Positions 34,501 to 44,610 of a stretch of 64,000 nt of DNA are shown here, piece by piece. Under the pieces are notes generated by a model. The model worked only from the letters and a program-made list of their open reading frames with translations, had not been told where the DNA came from and searched no databases. Numbering within the stretch: position 1 is the first letter of the stretch; each line of letters starts with the position of its first letter. The stretch covers positions 16,529,337 through 16,593,336 of the forward strand of contig NC_087080.1 of NCBI RefSeq assembly GCF_026151205.1, given 5' to 3'. Made by a program: the position numbers and the translations under genes. Source of the DNA: Bolinopsis microptera. Its lineage: Eukaryota > Ctenophora > Tentaculata > Lobata > Bolinopsidae.

Positions 34501-36667
34501 AACTTGAAAAGGACAGCCTTGAAGATCACAGCCGACAGTCTGGTAATAGGGGGAGGGGGGGGGGGGGGGGGGGGGGTGTTGGCATTCTAGTAATAGGGGG
34601 GGGGATCAGGGATGTGAGTAGCACGTGGTGATTAGTTCAAGGTCACGTTCTATTTTCTATATTAGTTATGCTATTCTATTTTCCTTCTGTAATCAAATCT
34701 TAATAGCTGGTCTTCAAAGCTTCCTGTATGATTTTACCAAAGTTAAAATAAGTGCCTCCGATTGAAGTTTAGTTATTTAAAAGTTTAAACCTTGATAAAG
34801 GCCTGCTTCTTACATCGTGCAGACTGCAACAGTCATAATGTCGTCAATGCATTTAATTACACGCGGACATGTGTTGTTATGTTTTGAGGTGGTCCTTTTT
34901 AACTCTAAGAAACCTTATACTCTAACCCAGACAACACAACCAGATGTGAGCATGAAGTTAGCATGAAGTGTCGTGAGCGGAGTGTAGACTCTCAGTAGCT
35001 AACAGCTCTAACAGCTACCTACCCTCAGTAGCTAACAGCTACCTTTCCCACAATATGTCACAGAGTGTTGATTGCCTCATGTTTTACTATTTCTCGTCAT
35101 TTCTTTTTTGAATTCTTTGAGAGCTCCCAGCTTCTCGTCTCTATTTTGAAAGTTTAAAGAGGAACTTTATTTTAACTCCATCAGTGAACCTTGTTGAGCT
35201 TCCGATACAAGTATATTAGTACAGTAAAATAGTTAATATATCGACATTATCTATTTATATTATAAAACTTTACAACTCAGCAACTTTACACGTTGTCCGG
35301 TATTTAGGAGACTGGCACGTAGCCAGAAGATATAGGTTAGTGCCCAGATGTGGCGCTTAGTGGAATTAATTACAGTCCATCATTAGGTAGCCAGTCAGGG
35401 GGAGCCAGTCAGGGGTAGCCAGTCACTAGTCAGGGGTGCCAGTCAGGGGTAGCCAGTCAGGGGTAGGTAGTCAGGGGTAGCCAGTCAGGGGTAGCCAGTC
35501 AGGGGTAGCCAGTCAGGGGTAGCCAGTCAGGGGTAGCCAGTCAGGGGTAGGTAGTCAGGGGTAGCCAGTCAGAGGGTGCCAGTCAGGGGTAGCCAGTCAG
35601 GAGTAGCCAGTCAGGGGTAGCCAGTCAATAGGTAGCCAGTCAGGGTTAGCCAGTCAGGGTTAGCCAGTCAGGGGTAGCCAGTCAGGGCCGGGGTAGCCAG
35701 TCAGGGGTAACCATTCAGGGTTAGCCAGTCAGGGGTAGCCAGTCAGGGGTAGGTAGTCAGGGGTGCCAGTCAGGGGTAGGTAGTCAGGGGTAGCCAGTCA
35801 GGGGTAGCCAGTCAGGGGTAGCCAGTCAGGGGTAGCCAGTCAGGGGTAGCCAGTCAGGGGTAGCCAGTCAGGGGTAGCCAGTCAGGGGTAGGTAGTCAGG
35901 GGTAGCCAGTCAGAGGGTGCCAGTCAGGGGTAGCCAGTCAGGGGTAGCCAGTCAGGGGTAGCCAGTCAATAGGTAGCCAGTCAGGGTTAGCCAGTCAGGG
36001 TTAGCCAGTCAGGGGTAGCCAGTCAGGGGTAGCCAGTCAGGGGTAGCCAGTCAGGGTTAGCCAGTCAGGGGTAGCCAGTCAGGGGTAGGTAGTCAGGGGT
36101 GCCAGTCAGGGGTAGGTAGTCAGGGGTAGGTAGTCAGGGGTAGCCAGTCAGGGGTAGCCAGTCAGGGGTAGCCAGTCAGGGGTAGCCAGTCAGGGGTAGG
36201 CAGTCAGGGGTAGCCAGTCAGGGGTAGCCAGTCAGGGGTAGGCAGTCAGAGGTAGCCAGTCAGGGGTAGCCAGTCAGAGGTAGCCAGTCAGGGGTAGCCA
36301 GTCAGGGGTAGCCAGTCAATAGGTAGCCAGTCAGGGGTAGCCAGTCAGGGGTAGGCAGTCAGGGGGTGCCATTTACCAACTGTCTTTATCTTACGTGTTG
36401 CCTGTCATATTTTTAGTGTGATAATATCTCTTGTTAATGTTGGTGAAAACCCCTGATTGATAGAAATCATAGAAATGTCAGCTGGCTTCAGATCTCGGTT
36501 AGGGCATCATGTGAGCACGCTACGTTTAGTGTTCCTCCACTATTGCATTCCAGCTTGTACAGTCTGACGGTACGTGCTGTTTAATGTTCCTCCACTATTG
36601 CTCTATTGCATTCCAGCTTGTACAGTCTGACGACAATCTGTTTTACGTCTGCTCAACATTTTTGTGA
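28597..36667 (+). CDS. Tentative four-exon gene, product unknown (3' part)
   Basis: Exons proposed: 28597-28708, 29259-29354, 32857-32946 and 36617-36667 (stop TGA). Each has an AG acceptor and, for the first three, a GT donor (GTAACC, GTGAGT, GTTCAC). The three junctions are all phase 0 and the joined frame of about 115 residues is open. The peptides (for example WNSSEPAAFCSLSSYRPNIR in exon 2) look like protein, but I do not recognise a family and see no membrane segment. Earlier exons may exist, since the first begins one base before an ATG. Exon 2 and exon 3 each run straight into a minisatellite built from their own donor region, and the last acceptor is tandemly duplicated upstream. This model rests on phase and motif agreement only; introns of 3.5-3.7 kb could hide more exons. 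Confidence 0.35.
28709..29258. other. Putative intron, no gene seen
   Basis: Contains degenerate GATGCGACAT repeats near 28886-28945. No ORF of note. Confidence 0.3.
29340..29603 (+). repeat. 34-bp minisatellite built on an exon end and 5' splice site, about 8 copies
   Basis: Each unit contains AACATAGGAAATATT followed by GTGAGTAAAATATC. The first copy is the end of candidate exon 29259-29354 (AACATAAGAAATATT, then GTGAGT), so every unit repeats 15 exonic bases plus the donor. A final unit has GTTAGT. Confidence 0.9.
29604..30236. other. Unassigned sequence
   Basis: AT-rich with no supported gene. A CACGTGACACGT palindrome-rich stretch lies near 30010-30030. Confidence 0.3.
30237..30403. 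repeat. 45-bp repeat, 3.7 copies
   Basis: The unit begins GGTACATGTTACAGGCGTTC and ends CACACTTAATAT. A diverged piece (GGTTCTCTTCTAATGTCCCA) recurs at about 32554-32573, on the far side of the next array, so the two may have been adjacent before the array expanded. Confidence 0.9.
30430..32342. repeat. 39/45-bp minisatellite, about 47 copies
   Basis: The unit is AAAAGATAGCATG, optionally AGGATG, then CTCTGCCTGCCTCTAGGGTA and ACCCTG. Both lengths are multiples of three, so one minus-strand frame stays open for 646 codons (repeat FQGYPRGRQSMLS or FQGYPRGRQSILMLS). Its only non-repeat start is a TTG at 32364, and there is no sign of a real gene around it. Confidence 0.95.
32343..32856. other. 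Unassigned sequence
   Basis: Holds three copies of a 15-bp unit (GTCACGTGAGTGTAG) at 32440-32487. Otherwise AT-rich and without a supported gene. Confidence 0.4.
32947..33459 (+). repeat. 17-bp minisatellite starting at a candidate donor site, about 30 copies
   Basis: The unit is AAGGTTCCCTACATTTG. The left edge reads CACGAG/GTTCACTACATTTG, where GAG is the end of candidate exon 32857-32946, so most units repeat AAG/GTTC as a potential donor. Confidence 0.9.
33460..35383. other. Unassigned sequence with two long G tracts
   Basis: G runs at 33655-33673 and 34555-34576. Near 34990-35045 TAGCTAACAGCT repeats. No ORF with coding character. Confidence 0.4.
35384..36372. repeat. 14-bp minisatellite (AGCCAGTCAGGGGT), about 68 copies
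   Basis: Variants include GTAGGTAGTC, CAATAGGTAGCC and CAGAGGGTGCC. The same variant order recurs in blocks (compare about 35525-35780 with 35885-36110), showing a segmental duplication of about 360 bp. Confidence 0.95.
36520..36637 (+). repeat. Tandem duplication of a 3' splice site and the first 16 exon bases
   Basis: TGTTCCTCCACTATTGCATT, then CCAG, then CTTGTACAGTCTGACG occurs twice. The first copy (acceptor at 36553) is followed by GTACGT; the second (acceptor at 36616) opens the candidate terminal exon. The second copy has a 7-bp internal repeat of CTATTG. Confidence 0.8.
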
Positions 36668-37352
36668 TCATTAAAACTTAATGTCCACTAGTGATTTAAC
36701 TTTCATTACAAGATTAGTTTATAGTATCTCCGGTAGAGTTTGTTAAGTACTCCTAAGTTACCACCGCAATGTAGCATCATCATCACCACATTCTGAGAAT
36801 ATCCGGCTTTTTCGTTTGATGGTTGTTACAGGATCTTGACAGTGGTGTAACAAAGGGCGGCAGTGCTTTATTTTTCAACACATTTTTGTAAAAACCTTGC
36901 TCGAAAATGGTTCGTACCATTGTTCGCATTTTACAGTTTGAACTTGACATTAGTTGACAAAAAACCAGTAGCTTTTCCAATGATAAAAAAGAGACGATAA
37001 TACTCATTATGCTTATTCAGCTAGTATGCACTTTGAAGGCAAATGACAATGGAAAGAATGCCGCTGTATATATTATGTATAGGTCATTCTGTCCATTCCG
37101 TCTGTATTCATTGTAGGAATTTCTTTCAAAACGCCACCGCTAAACAGATCTGCAGACCTCAAAATGACACGATTTCTCGATGTGAAAGCAACTTTTCACT
37201 GCTAATAGCTTCTTTCTAGCTCGTGAATGGAATTGGTTAATTAGTTGTCTAAACTGAATGAAGACGGGTTTTTAAAATTTGTAAATTCCAGACTTCATTG
37301 TGCAACTTCCTTTTCATGATTAAGATACGACATTTCATAAAAGGATAGAAAA
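36668..37352. other. Intergenic sequence upstream of the thioredoxin gene
   Basis: Includes a hAT-like terminal motif CAGTGGTGTAACAAAGGG (about 36838). A similar CAGTGGTGTTACAAAGGG lies near 45734. A promoter for the downstream gene is expected here but no TATA box stands out. Confidence 0.35.
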
Positions 37353-38615
37353 ATGCTGCTGTGTGTTGCTCAAGTCATTGGAGAAAAGGTTGTGTAAATG
37401 TTTAGTTAACTCATTCTTCTTAACTTTAATACTTTTAAACGCCGATTACCGTCCAGAATCAAGAATGGGACAAAAGATTGTGTGGAATAAATGTAACGCG
37501 CTAAACAATTTTCATATGATAACGCATTCATCCGCTCAATTTGTGTAATGTAAATGAATGCGCGCGCACGCCGGCCATGAATGTGATGAAGTAACATCGA
37601 ATCAGCAACCATGATTGTTTGAATTAATTAATAATTAATTAATAATTAATCTTCCAACATCGATGCTGTGAAGGCATGGTGGTCTTCCGTACATCTTACC
37701 ATGACATACCTTAGAAATTCCGGCATTTCAGACTAGACGTTACTGTTCTGACTTTTTATCGTATCTTTAGTTTCATGATATGACACGATACAGGGGTGTA
37801 GGCAATATTGTTATCAGCATCCCAATTAACCGTTCTAATTTCAGACGGATTTTGAAGACGCTTTGGAACGAGGGCACGAGAAACTGCTAGTTTTCGTTTT
37901 TTCAGCGAGATGGTGCGGACCTTGCAGAGTTATTAGCCCCAAAGTTCAGGTACTTTAATAGGAAATCAAAGCTCGGATCTGCATGCTTTTTAATAAATTA
38001 TGGATTTATAGTTATGATTATTGATGGAATTTTGATAAGCCCCAGCATTGACCGTCAGCTTCCTACACCCCTGCCGTCTAACATCTTTCAACACCAATAA
38101 CATAGAAACAAATTATTTTTCTAAACAATCTCAATAAAGGATGACATTAAACATGAATAATTTAACAAGTAATTCCTTATCCAGGATATCATTAAAGAAA
38201 ACCCTGACGTAGTGTTCTACCAGATCAATGTAGATGATAACATTGTAAGTAGTAGTAAGTAGTAAGTTACAGCTCAACATATATTTTTCTAACTTATATA
38301 AATCTCATTATAAAACTGTAATATTGAAATTGTATTAATCAAATATACACTCTCTTTCAGACCACATCTCAAGCATGCGGCATTACATGTGTTCCCACCT
38401 TCCAGTTCTTTAGGCGCTGCACTAAGGTAAACATTACACACTTTTACCGATCAAGAATTGCTTTGTAATAATCTAAATTTGTACAATACCAACTTTCGGT
38501 CAGATGCTTTCCCTTTCACTTTCCCTTTCACTTTCCCTTTCAGATTGAAGAGTTCTCTGGAGCAAACGAACAGAAAATCCGAGATTTTCTTACGAAACAC
38601 AAGAAATCCAGCTGA
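37353..38615 (+). CDS. TXN: Thioredoxin (cytosolic type), five exons
   Basis: Exons 37353-37388, 37845-37949, 38185-38244, 38361-38426 and 38544-38615 join in phase 0 to a 112-residue protein, the usual thioredoxin length. It reduces protein disulfides with electrons from thioredoxin reductase. Exon 2 carries the active site WCGPC (residues 30-34) after FSAR; exon 3 has NPDVVFYQINVDD; exon 4 has CGITCVPTFQFF with the conserved cis-Pro after Val; exon 5 has IEEFSGANEQK and ends KHKKSS. No signal or mitochondrial peptide is visible. Exon 1 (MLLCVAQVIGEK) is short with a weak GTTGTG donor, but frame and homology support it. Oddities: the buried Asp that precedes FSA in most thioredoxins is Val here, and RRC replaces a Lys/Gly-rich turn. 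The exon 3 donor region repeats GTAAGT three times, and the exon 5 acceptor follows a 12-bp CCCTTTCACTTT repeat. Confidence 0.93.
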
Positions 38616-38998
38616 CTTCTTTCGCGTAGTTTACTTCTAATTTAAAATATCAGTGAGAATTGAGTGTACTCCTGAGACAATCCCACAGACATTAAAAAAC
38701 TTCTTTTAGTTTTTAGCTTTCATAAAGAATTGATTACTTTTAGAAGAGTAACAGATTTGAAATGATGCAGAATTTTGTTAGCTATTACAGTATACGCTAC
38801 TCAAGGCAGCAGTAGTTTGCATAATTTCTTTGTCAATCATGGATCTTTAGGAAACATTAGAATAGAAAATTGTGTGATTTTATCCTGTTCTGTTGAGATT
38901 TGAAGGTAAAAGCCTTGGTTGAGGAAAAATTTATATCTGTCATTCGATTTAGATTAAGAAAATGGCCATTAATTTTTTTCTGTTTGAATTGAATTCTA

Positions 38999-39004
38999 AA
39001 TAAA
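38999..39004 (+). terminator. Poly(A) signal of the thioredoxin gene
   Basis: AATAAA 384 bp after the stop, in AT-rich 3' sequence. A second AATAAA lies near 39276. Confidence 0.5.
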
Positions 39005-39350
39005 ATGCTGCCATTTGTAGAGATCACGCTTTAAGCTTTTAAGTAGCATTTTTATGGACTTCGTTTGCTGTACATATATCGTGTTTTTAAGTAAAGATTT
39101 TAAAACTTTGTTTCAATTTGCATGTTGAGTAATCAGTGGTCAGTAGTACTAGTAGTATGTACATACCCCGTACTGACCCCGTACACACACTATGTTTCAA
39201 TACACCCCACCTACCCTATATATAACCCTAATGTAATCTAACCAAATCTCCTCCTTTAAACTATAAACTATTTAAATAAAGAATATCGTCCTTTTAGATT
39301 ACTTGTTCACATTTCGCAAGTTATCCCCACATTAGGACGTAGGGTACTGT

Positions 39351-42300
39351 TCAGTTCTTGGTTGGTTTTGACTCAGGCTCGACAATCCTCACTCCTTTCT
39401 TACCACTGTCAGGTGTTTTCTGAACACCACCATTCCTCTCCTCGCGTGACAACCCTCGCTTCGTTGTTAGGCCGTTTTTCTGTTTATTTTCAGTCACGGT
39501 TCCCTCTCCCTCCTTTGTAGGGGTTCCTTCTCCCTTCTTTGTAGGGGTTCCTTCTCCCTCCTTTTTAGGGGTTCCCTCCGGCTTATCTCCGGTGGAATCT
39601 ATTTGGACCACGGTCTTTTGTTCGACCTAGGAACTAATTGGTCAGCATTAGGTAAATGAGAAAATAAATAATAATAATTGGAAAGAATGAAGCGGTCAAA
39701 AAACGTGCTTCTGAATGATCGAGCAAAATATTGTCAGGGAATTTAAAGCATTTTGAGGATTAGTGGTAGCATGATCCTGAGGAGGAGAGTTTTTCAATGT
39801 AATAGCTGAATAATGCGTTTATTATTATGTAATATGCGTTTATGCGATAATTCAAGTGCTAAATGAGGGCTATTGGTAAGGTAAAAGAGTATAAACTAGT
39901 AAACTTGGTTACTTTACAAATTATATTACTAGGCGTGGGTGCTGGGGCGGGCGCTGGGCGGTTTAAATTACCATTCCTTTTTCAAAAAGATATAGTGGAA
40001 CCTCTGCAAAGGAACGTAATATCATTTATTCTTATTTTATCGAAAGTAGCAGGAAGAGCATTACACCCCTGCTACTGAAGTAGCAAGAGCATTACACCCC
40101 TACTACTGAAGTAGCAAGAGCATTACACCCCTGCTACTGAAGTAGCAAGAGCATTACACCCCTGCTACTGAAGTAGCAAGAGCATTACACCCCTGCTACT
40201 GAAGTAGCAAGAGCATTACACCCCTGCTACTGAAGTAGCAAGAGCATTACACCCCTGCTACTGAAGTAACAAGAGAATTACTACTGGAGTACATGGCAAT
40301 TTTCAATTTTTGTTCTAGGAAACATAAACTTTCATAAGCCTAAAAATTATACATGGAAAAATGGATTTCTATCATTAAATTTAAAGTGGTCATATAACGC
40401 TAAATAATGCACCATATGATGCCTTATGATGGCTGCAAGGAGTCAACAATTAAAAGCAGTTTGTTAAATGGCAGAAGGCCGGTAGGTTTCCTTCCAAATA
40501 CCTTATCATTATCTACGACCTCCACATCGGGTAGCTCTGTAGGGAATATGCCGCCAGCACGATGGTGGGTGGTGGATCTGGTACTCTTCATTCTGCTAGC
40601 TGGAGTTGAGCTCTTCTTGTAGCACGACTGGTAGGATCTGCATCTGAGGGGTTATCTCAGTTTTATCTAGTCTCTACACAGCCCTCGTAAATTAGAAGGG
40701 GCTCAAAATGAAGGTATAGTTACCCCAAAAGAAGGGCCTTCAATAATGTAGGTTTTTAGAATTGAGATTTAATACAGCTTGTTGCAACGTACTGTGTCAG
40801 GTGCCTACCTTTCAGTTTTCTCCTTTTTCGCATGTGACAGAAGATTGCTCACTTTTTCCAGCACGTCCTTTTTCTGCGAAAATGTAAGAAAAAATGATTA
40901 ATTAAGTATTGCCTACAATAAATTACAATAAAGCATATTATTGACTCAGCCTCCCTCCCCCCTCCCCAATTATTTAGTTTTACCTCGTTGAAATGTTTCC
41001 GATACCATTTCAGATAGGAATCATCCAGTCTTCTACACTCTTTTGATAGGTCGTCTGTCATTCGGTTGTTGTTACTGAGTGAAATTCAAAATTAAATTAC
41101 AGAAATCTAGTCAATGATGCGAAAGTTTCAAAAAATGTAATTCAAATTAAGTGAGCAACTTAATCAAATCAAAGCATTCGATTTACAATTGATTAAAATT
41201 GCATGAAATATTTTTCAGATTACGAACTTGATGAGCTAACTAACCTAGTGAGCTAACTAACCTTATGAGCTAACTAACCTTTAAATGAGCTAACTAACCT
41301 TATGAGCTAACTAACCTTATGAGCTAACTAACCTTATGAGCTAACTAACCTTATGAGCTAACTAGCCTTATGAGCTAACAAACCTTATGAGCTAACTAAC
41401 CTTATGAGCTGACTAACCTTATGAGCTAACTAACCTTATGAGCTAACTAACCTTATGAGCTGACTAACCTTATGAGCTAACTAACCTTATGAGCTAACTA
41501 ACCTTATGAGCTAACTAACCTTATGAGCTAACTAACCTTATGAGCTAACTAACCTTATGAGCTAACTAACCTTATGAGCTAACTAACCTTATGAGCTAAC
41601 TAACCTTATGAGCTAACTAATCTTATGAGCTAACTAACCTTTAAATGAGCTAACTAACCTTATGAGCTAACTAACCTTATGAGCTAACTAACCTTATGAG
41701 CTAACTAACCTTATGAGCTAACTAACCTTATGAGCTAACTAACCTTATGAGCTAACTAACCTTATGAGCTAACTAACCTTATGAGCTAACTAACCTTATG
41801 AGCTAACTAACCTTATGAGCCACTGAGCGGTTTCTCTGACTGCCATTATCTTGGGACCAGTCATCTCCTTGTCAAACCTTATGGATCTTCTTGCGTTCAC
41901 TTTGGGTAGTAGTAGCACCTGTGTCTAATTAGTCAGGATTTAGAAAGAGATTTTAGTTAAACATTATTCCACTGTAAGTATGTATAACAGTTAACTGACA
42001 ACTCCGCTGTAAGTATGTATAACAGTTAACTGACAACTCCGCTGTAAGTATGTATAACAGTTAACTGACAACTCCGCTGTAAGTAAGTATAACAGTTAAC
42101 TGACAACTCCGCTGTAAGTAAGTATAACAGTTAACTGACAACTCCGCTGTAAGTAAGTATAACAGTTAACTGACAACTCTGCTGTAAGTAAATATAACAG
42201 TTAACTGACAACTCTGCTGTAAGTAAGTATAACAGTTAACTGACAACTCCACTGTAAGTATGTATAACAGTTAACTGACAACTCCGCTGAAAGTATGTAT

Positions 42301-43284
42301 AACAGTTAACTGACAACTCGCCTCCGCTGTAAGTAAGTATAACAGTTAACTGACAACTCCGCTGTAAGTAAGTATAACGGTTAACTGACAACTCCGCTGT
42401 AAGTATGTATAACGGTTAACTGACAACTCCGCTGTAAGTAAGTATAACGGTTAACTGACAACTCCGCTGTAAGTAAGTATAACGGTTAACTGACAACTCC
42501 GCTGTAAGTAAGTATAACGGTTAACTGACAACTCCGCTGTAAGTAAGTATAACGGTTTACTGACAACTCCGCTGTAAGTATGTATAATAGTTAACTGACA
42601 ACTCCGCTGTAAGTATGTATAACAGTTAACTGACAACTCCGCTGTAAGTAAGTATAACAGTTAACTGACAACTCCGCTGTAAGTAAGTATAACAGTTAAC
42701 TGACAACTCCGCTGTAAGTAAGTATAACGGTTAACTGACAACTCCGCTGTAAGTAAGTATAACGGTTAACTGACAACTCCGCTGTAAGTAAGTATAACAG
42801 TTAACTGACAACTCCACTGTAAGTAAGTATAACGGTTAACTGACAACTCCGCTGTAAGTAAGTATAACGGTTAACTGACAACTCCGCTGTAAGTAAGTAT
42901 AACGGTTAACTTACAACTCCGCTGTAAATAACGGTTTACTGACAACTCCGCTGTAAGTATGTATAACAGTTAACTGACAACTCCGCTGTAAGTAAGTATA
43001 ACAGTTAACTGACAACTCCGCTGTAAGTAAGTATAACAGTTAACTGACAACTCCGCTGTAAGTAAGTATAACAGTTAACTGACAACTCCGCTGTAAGTAA
43101 GTATAACAGTTAACTGACAACTCCGCTGTAAGTAAGTATAACATGACACGTGTCTAACCTCGCCTGTTGACTGAAACTTGCTGGATATGATGCTGTAAGC
43201 GAAGCTCTTGTCCGAGGAGGGGTACATACTGCTACTTGTCGTACCGGCTGTTTCCGGGCGGCTGAAGTTGTAATCCGGCTGCAT
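39351..43284 (-). CDS. Orphan six-exon gene: charged, lysine-rich protein of about 257 aa
   Basis: Exons in transcript order: 43284-43159, 41918-41812, 41074-40984, 40873-40809, 40610-40502 and 39626-39351. Phases agree at every junction and the joined frame is open. It starts at MQPDYNFSRP, the first ATG after an in-frame stop. Exon 2 (VLLLPKVNARRSIRFDKEMT...) and exons 3-4 (CRRLDDSYLKWYRKHFNE, VSNLLSHAKKEKTE) look like amphipathic helices. Exon 6 is disordered with EGEGTPTKK-type repeats. There is no signal peptide, membrane segment or motif I recognise. Weakest point: the exon 4 to 5 junction. The exon 5 acceptor (GAAGAG) is poor, and a 21-nt exon 4 ending at AAA/GTGAGC with exon 5 starting after CTACCAG also keeps frame. 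Introns 1, 2 and 5 are largely minisatellite. Confidence 0.7.
40042..40271. repeat. 31-bp minisatellite, about 7 copies
   Basis: The unit is AGAGCATTACACCCCTGCTA then CTGAAGTAGCA. It lies in intron 5 of the minus-strand orphan gene; on that strand each unit reads CTACTTCAG, acceptor-like, but it does not touch an exon. Confidence 0.93.
41226..41820 (-). repeat. 17-bp minisatellite made of an exon end plus its 5' splice site, about 35 copies
   Basis: On the minus strand the unit is CTCATAAG/GTTAGTTAG. The copy at 41812 is the true exon 2 end of the orphan gene (TGGCTCATAAG, then GTTAGT), so the array begins with 9 coding bases and runs into the intron, offering dozens of identical donors. Variants such as CTAGCC and TAATC are rare. 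A TTTAAATGAGC variant appears twice, marking a block duplication. Confidence 0.95.
41968..43140. repeat. 35-bp minisatellite, about 33 copies
   Basis: The unit is CTGTAAGTAAGTATAAC then AGTTAACTGACAACTCCG, with AAGTATG and AACGG variants. It fills intron 1 of the minus-strand orphan gene, starting about 18 bp inside the donor. On the transcribed strand each unit reads TATACTTACTTACAG/CGG, acceptor-like. Confidence 0.95.
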
Positions 43285-44500
43285 CGCTGCAGGGTACAAA
43301 CGTAGTCACTAGCTAGCGTAGAGAAAATGAGAAAATTATTTGCGCGTTGTATAAATAAAGCTATTTTAATTTGCCACTTTCTTCACCACACTGCGAGTAG
43401 AAGGTAGAAGAATATAAACTTCAAAAATGAGCGACTTTATCAAAAATACTACAAAATGTACAACTGCAAATATATTCACATAATAGCATATTGCACATCA
43501 AAATATCTAACAAGCACTAGATAATGAAAATGTAACGTCACGGTGGTAACTAGGTGGTAACTAGGTGGTAACTAGGCGTAACGTTGCGTAACGGTGGTAT
43601 GCATATAACGGACATAACACTGTAAAACTAAAACACAACCAAACTGCAGATCACAACGTAATCCAGTAAGAGTCATGTTAGACTTATAAATCCTGGTGTA
43701 ATATTACGTTTCCAGGGTAACCGTACAATTAGAGTAGTTTCAGGAATTAACGGACGGGTGTGAGAATCACTTGGTTATACTAGTAGACTACACGTTATCT
43801 TATCGGACCTTATTCGCCCGGACATTGCGTGAAGGGCATCATTTTGAATGCTCGAAGACTAAATTCCAAGTTTTTGAGCGTTTTTTTCCAATTTTTCGAT
43901 AGATTTTTAATACATAACAGTAAATAAATTGCTTTTAATTGATCCAATGATATAATTCAGTCCGATGATGAAAATGTAAATTGACCGAAATGAAAAATTA
44001 GTTATATCCTGGACGATTATGTATAAGTTCGTAGTGAAATACTTTTGGGAACAATTTTCAACGGACTTTGACGGACCGACATACTTTATTTAAATGAACA
44101 ATAGGGCGTCCAGCGTCCAATTAATAGGTAGTTTTAGCAAAGACAATGTTAAGATCCAGATTCTCGAATTAGAAGATCTAAAAACCTAACGAGCAGATAA
44201 CAACTAAACAGATAATCAGCTGCAAAATAAACTGCAAGATAAATACGGCACACAATCATCAGACCAACTATGTGAGTGTCGTAAAAGGACAATGCTTTGT
44301 CGGTGATAAAATAGTCTCAAGCAATTCTCACAATATCTACATGCTACAGCAAACCCTGAATTAAACATTTTCAACAAGCTGATTTTTAAAGCTCGATACG
44401 CGATTGTTTGTCAATTTTACTAATCGCGGTCAAAATTTTAAATAAATTATAAATTGGACTGTGACTTGCAGTGCCACTTGCTGCTGTATTAATTATACTA
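43285..44500. other. Unassigned sequence upstream of the orphan gene
   Basis: AT-rich. Three GTAACTAGGTG repeats at about 43544-43574. No supported ORF. The promoter of the minus-strand gene should lie here. Confidence 0.3.
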
Positions 44501-44502
44501 TG

Positions 44503-44610
44503 CAAATAAATCGGAAACTGGTCATTGTTTAAATTTTAAATTAGCAAGGAACAATTAATTGTTCCGTGCTGATTTAAAATTTAAACAACGGCCAGTTTCC
44601 GATTTATTTG
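44503..44610. repeat. 108-bp spacerless palindrome
   Basis: Left and right 54-bp arms are reverse complements at about 50 of 54 positions, centred on ACAATTAATTGT (44551-44562). Outer ends are CAAATAAATCGG and CCGATTTATTTG. Neither arm codes for protein. Confidence 0.9.
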
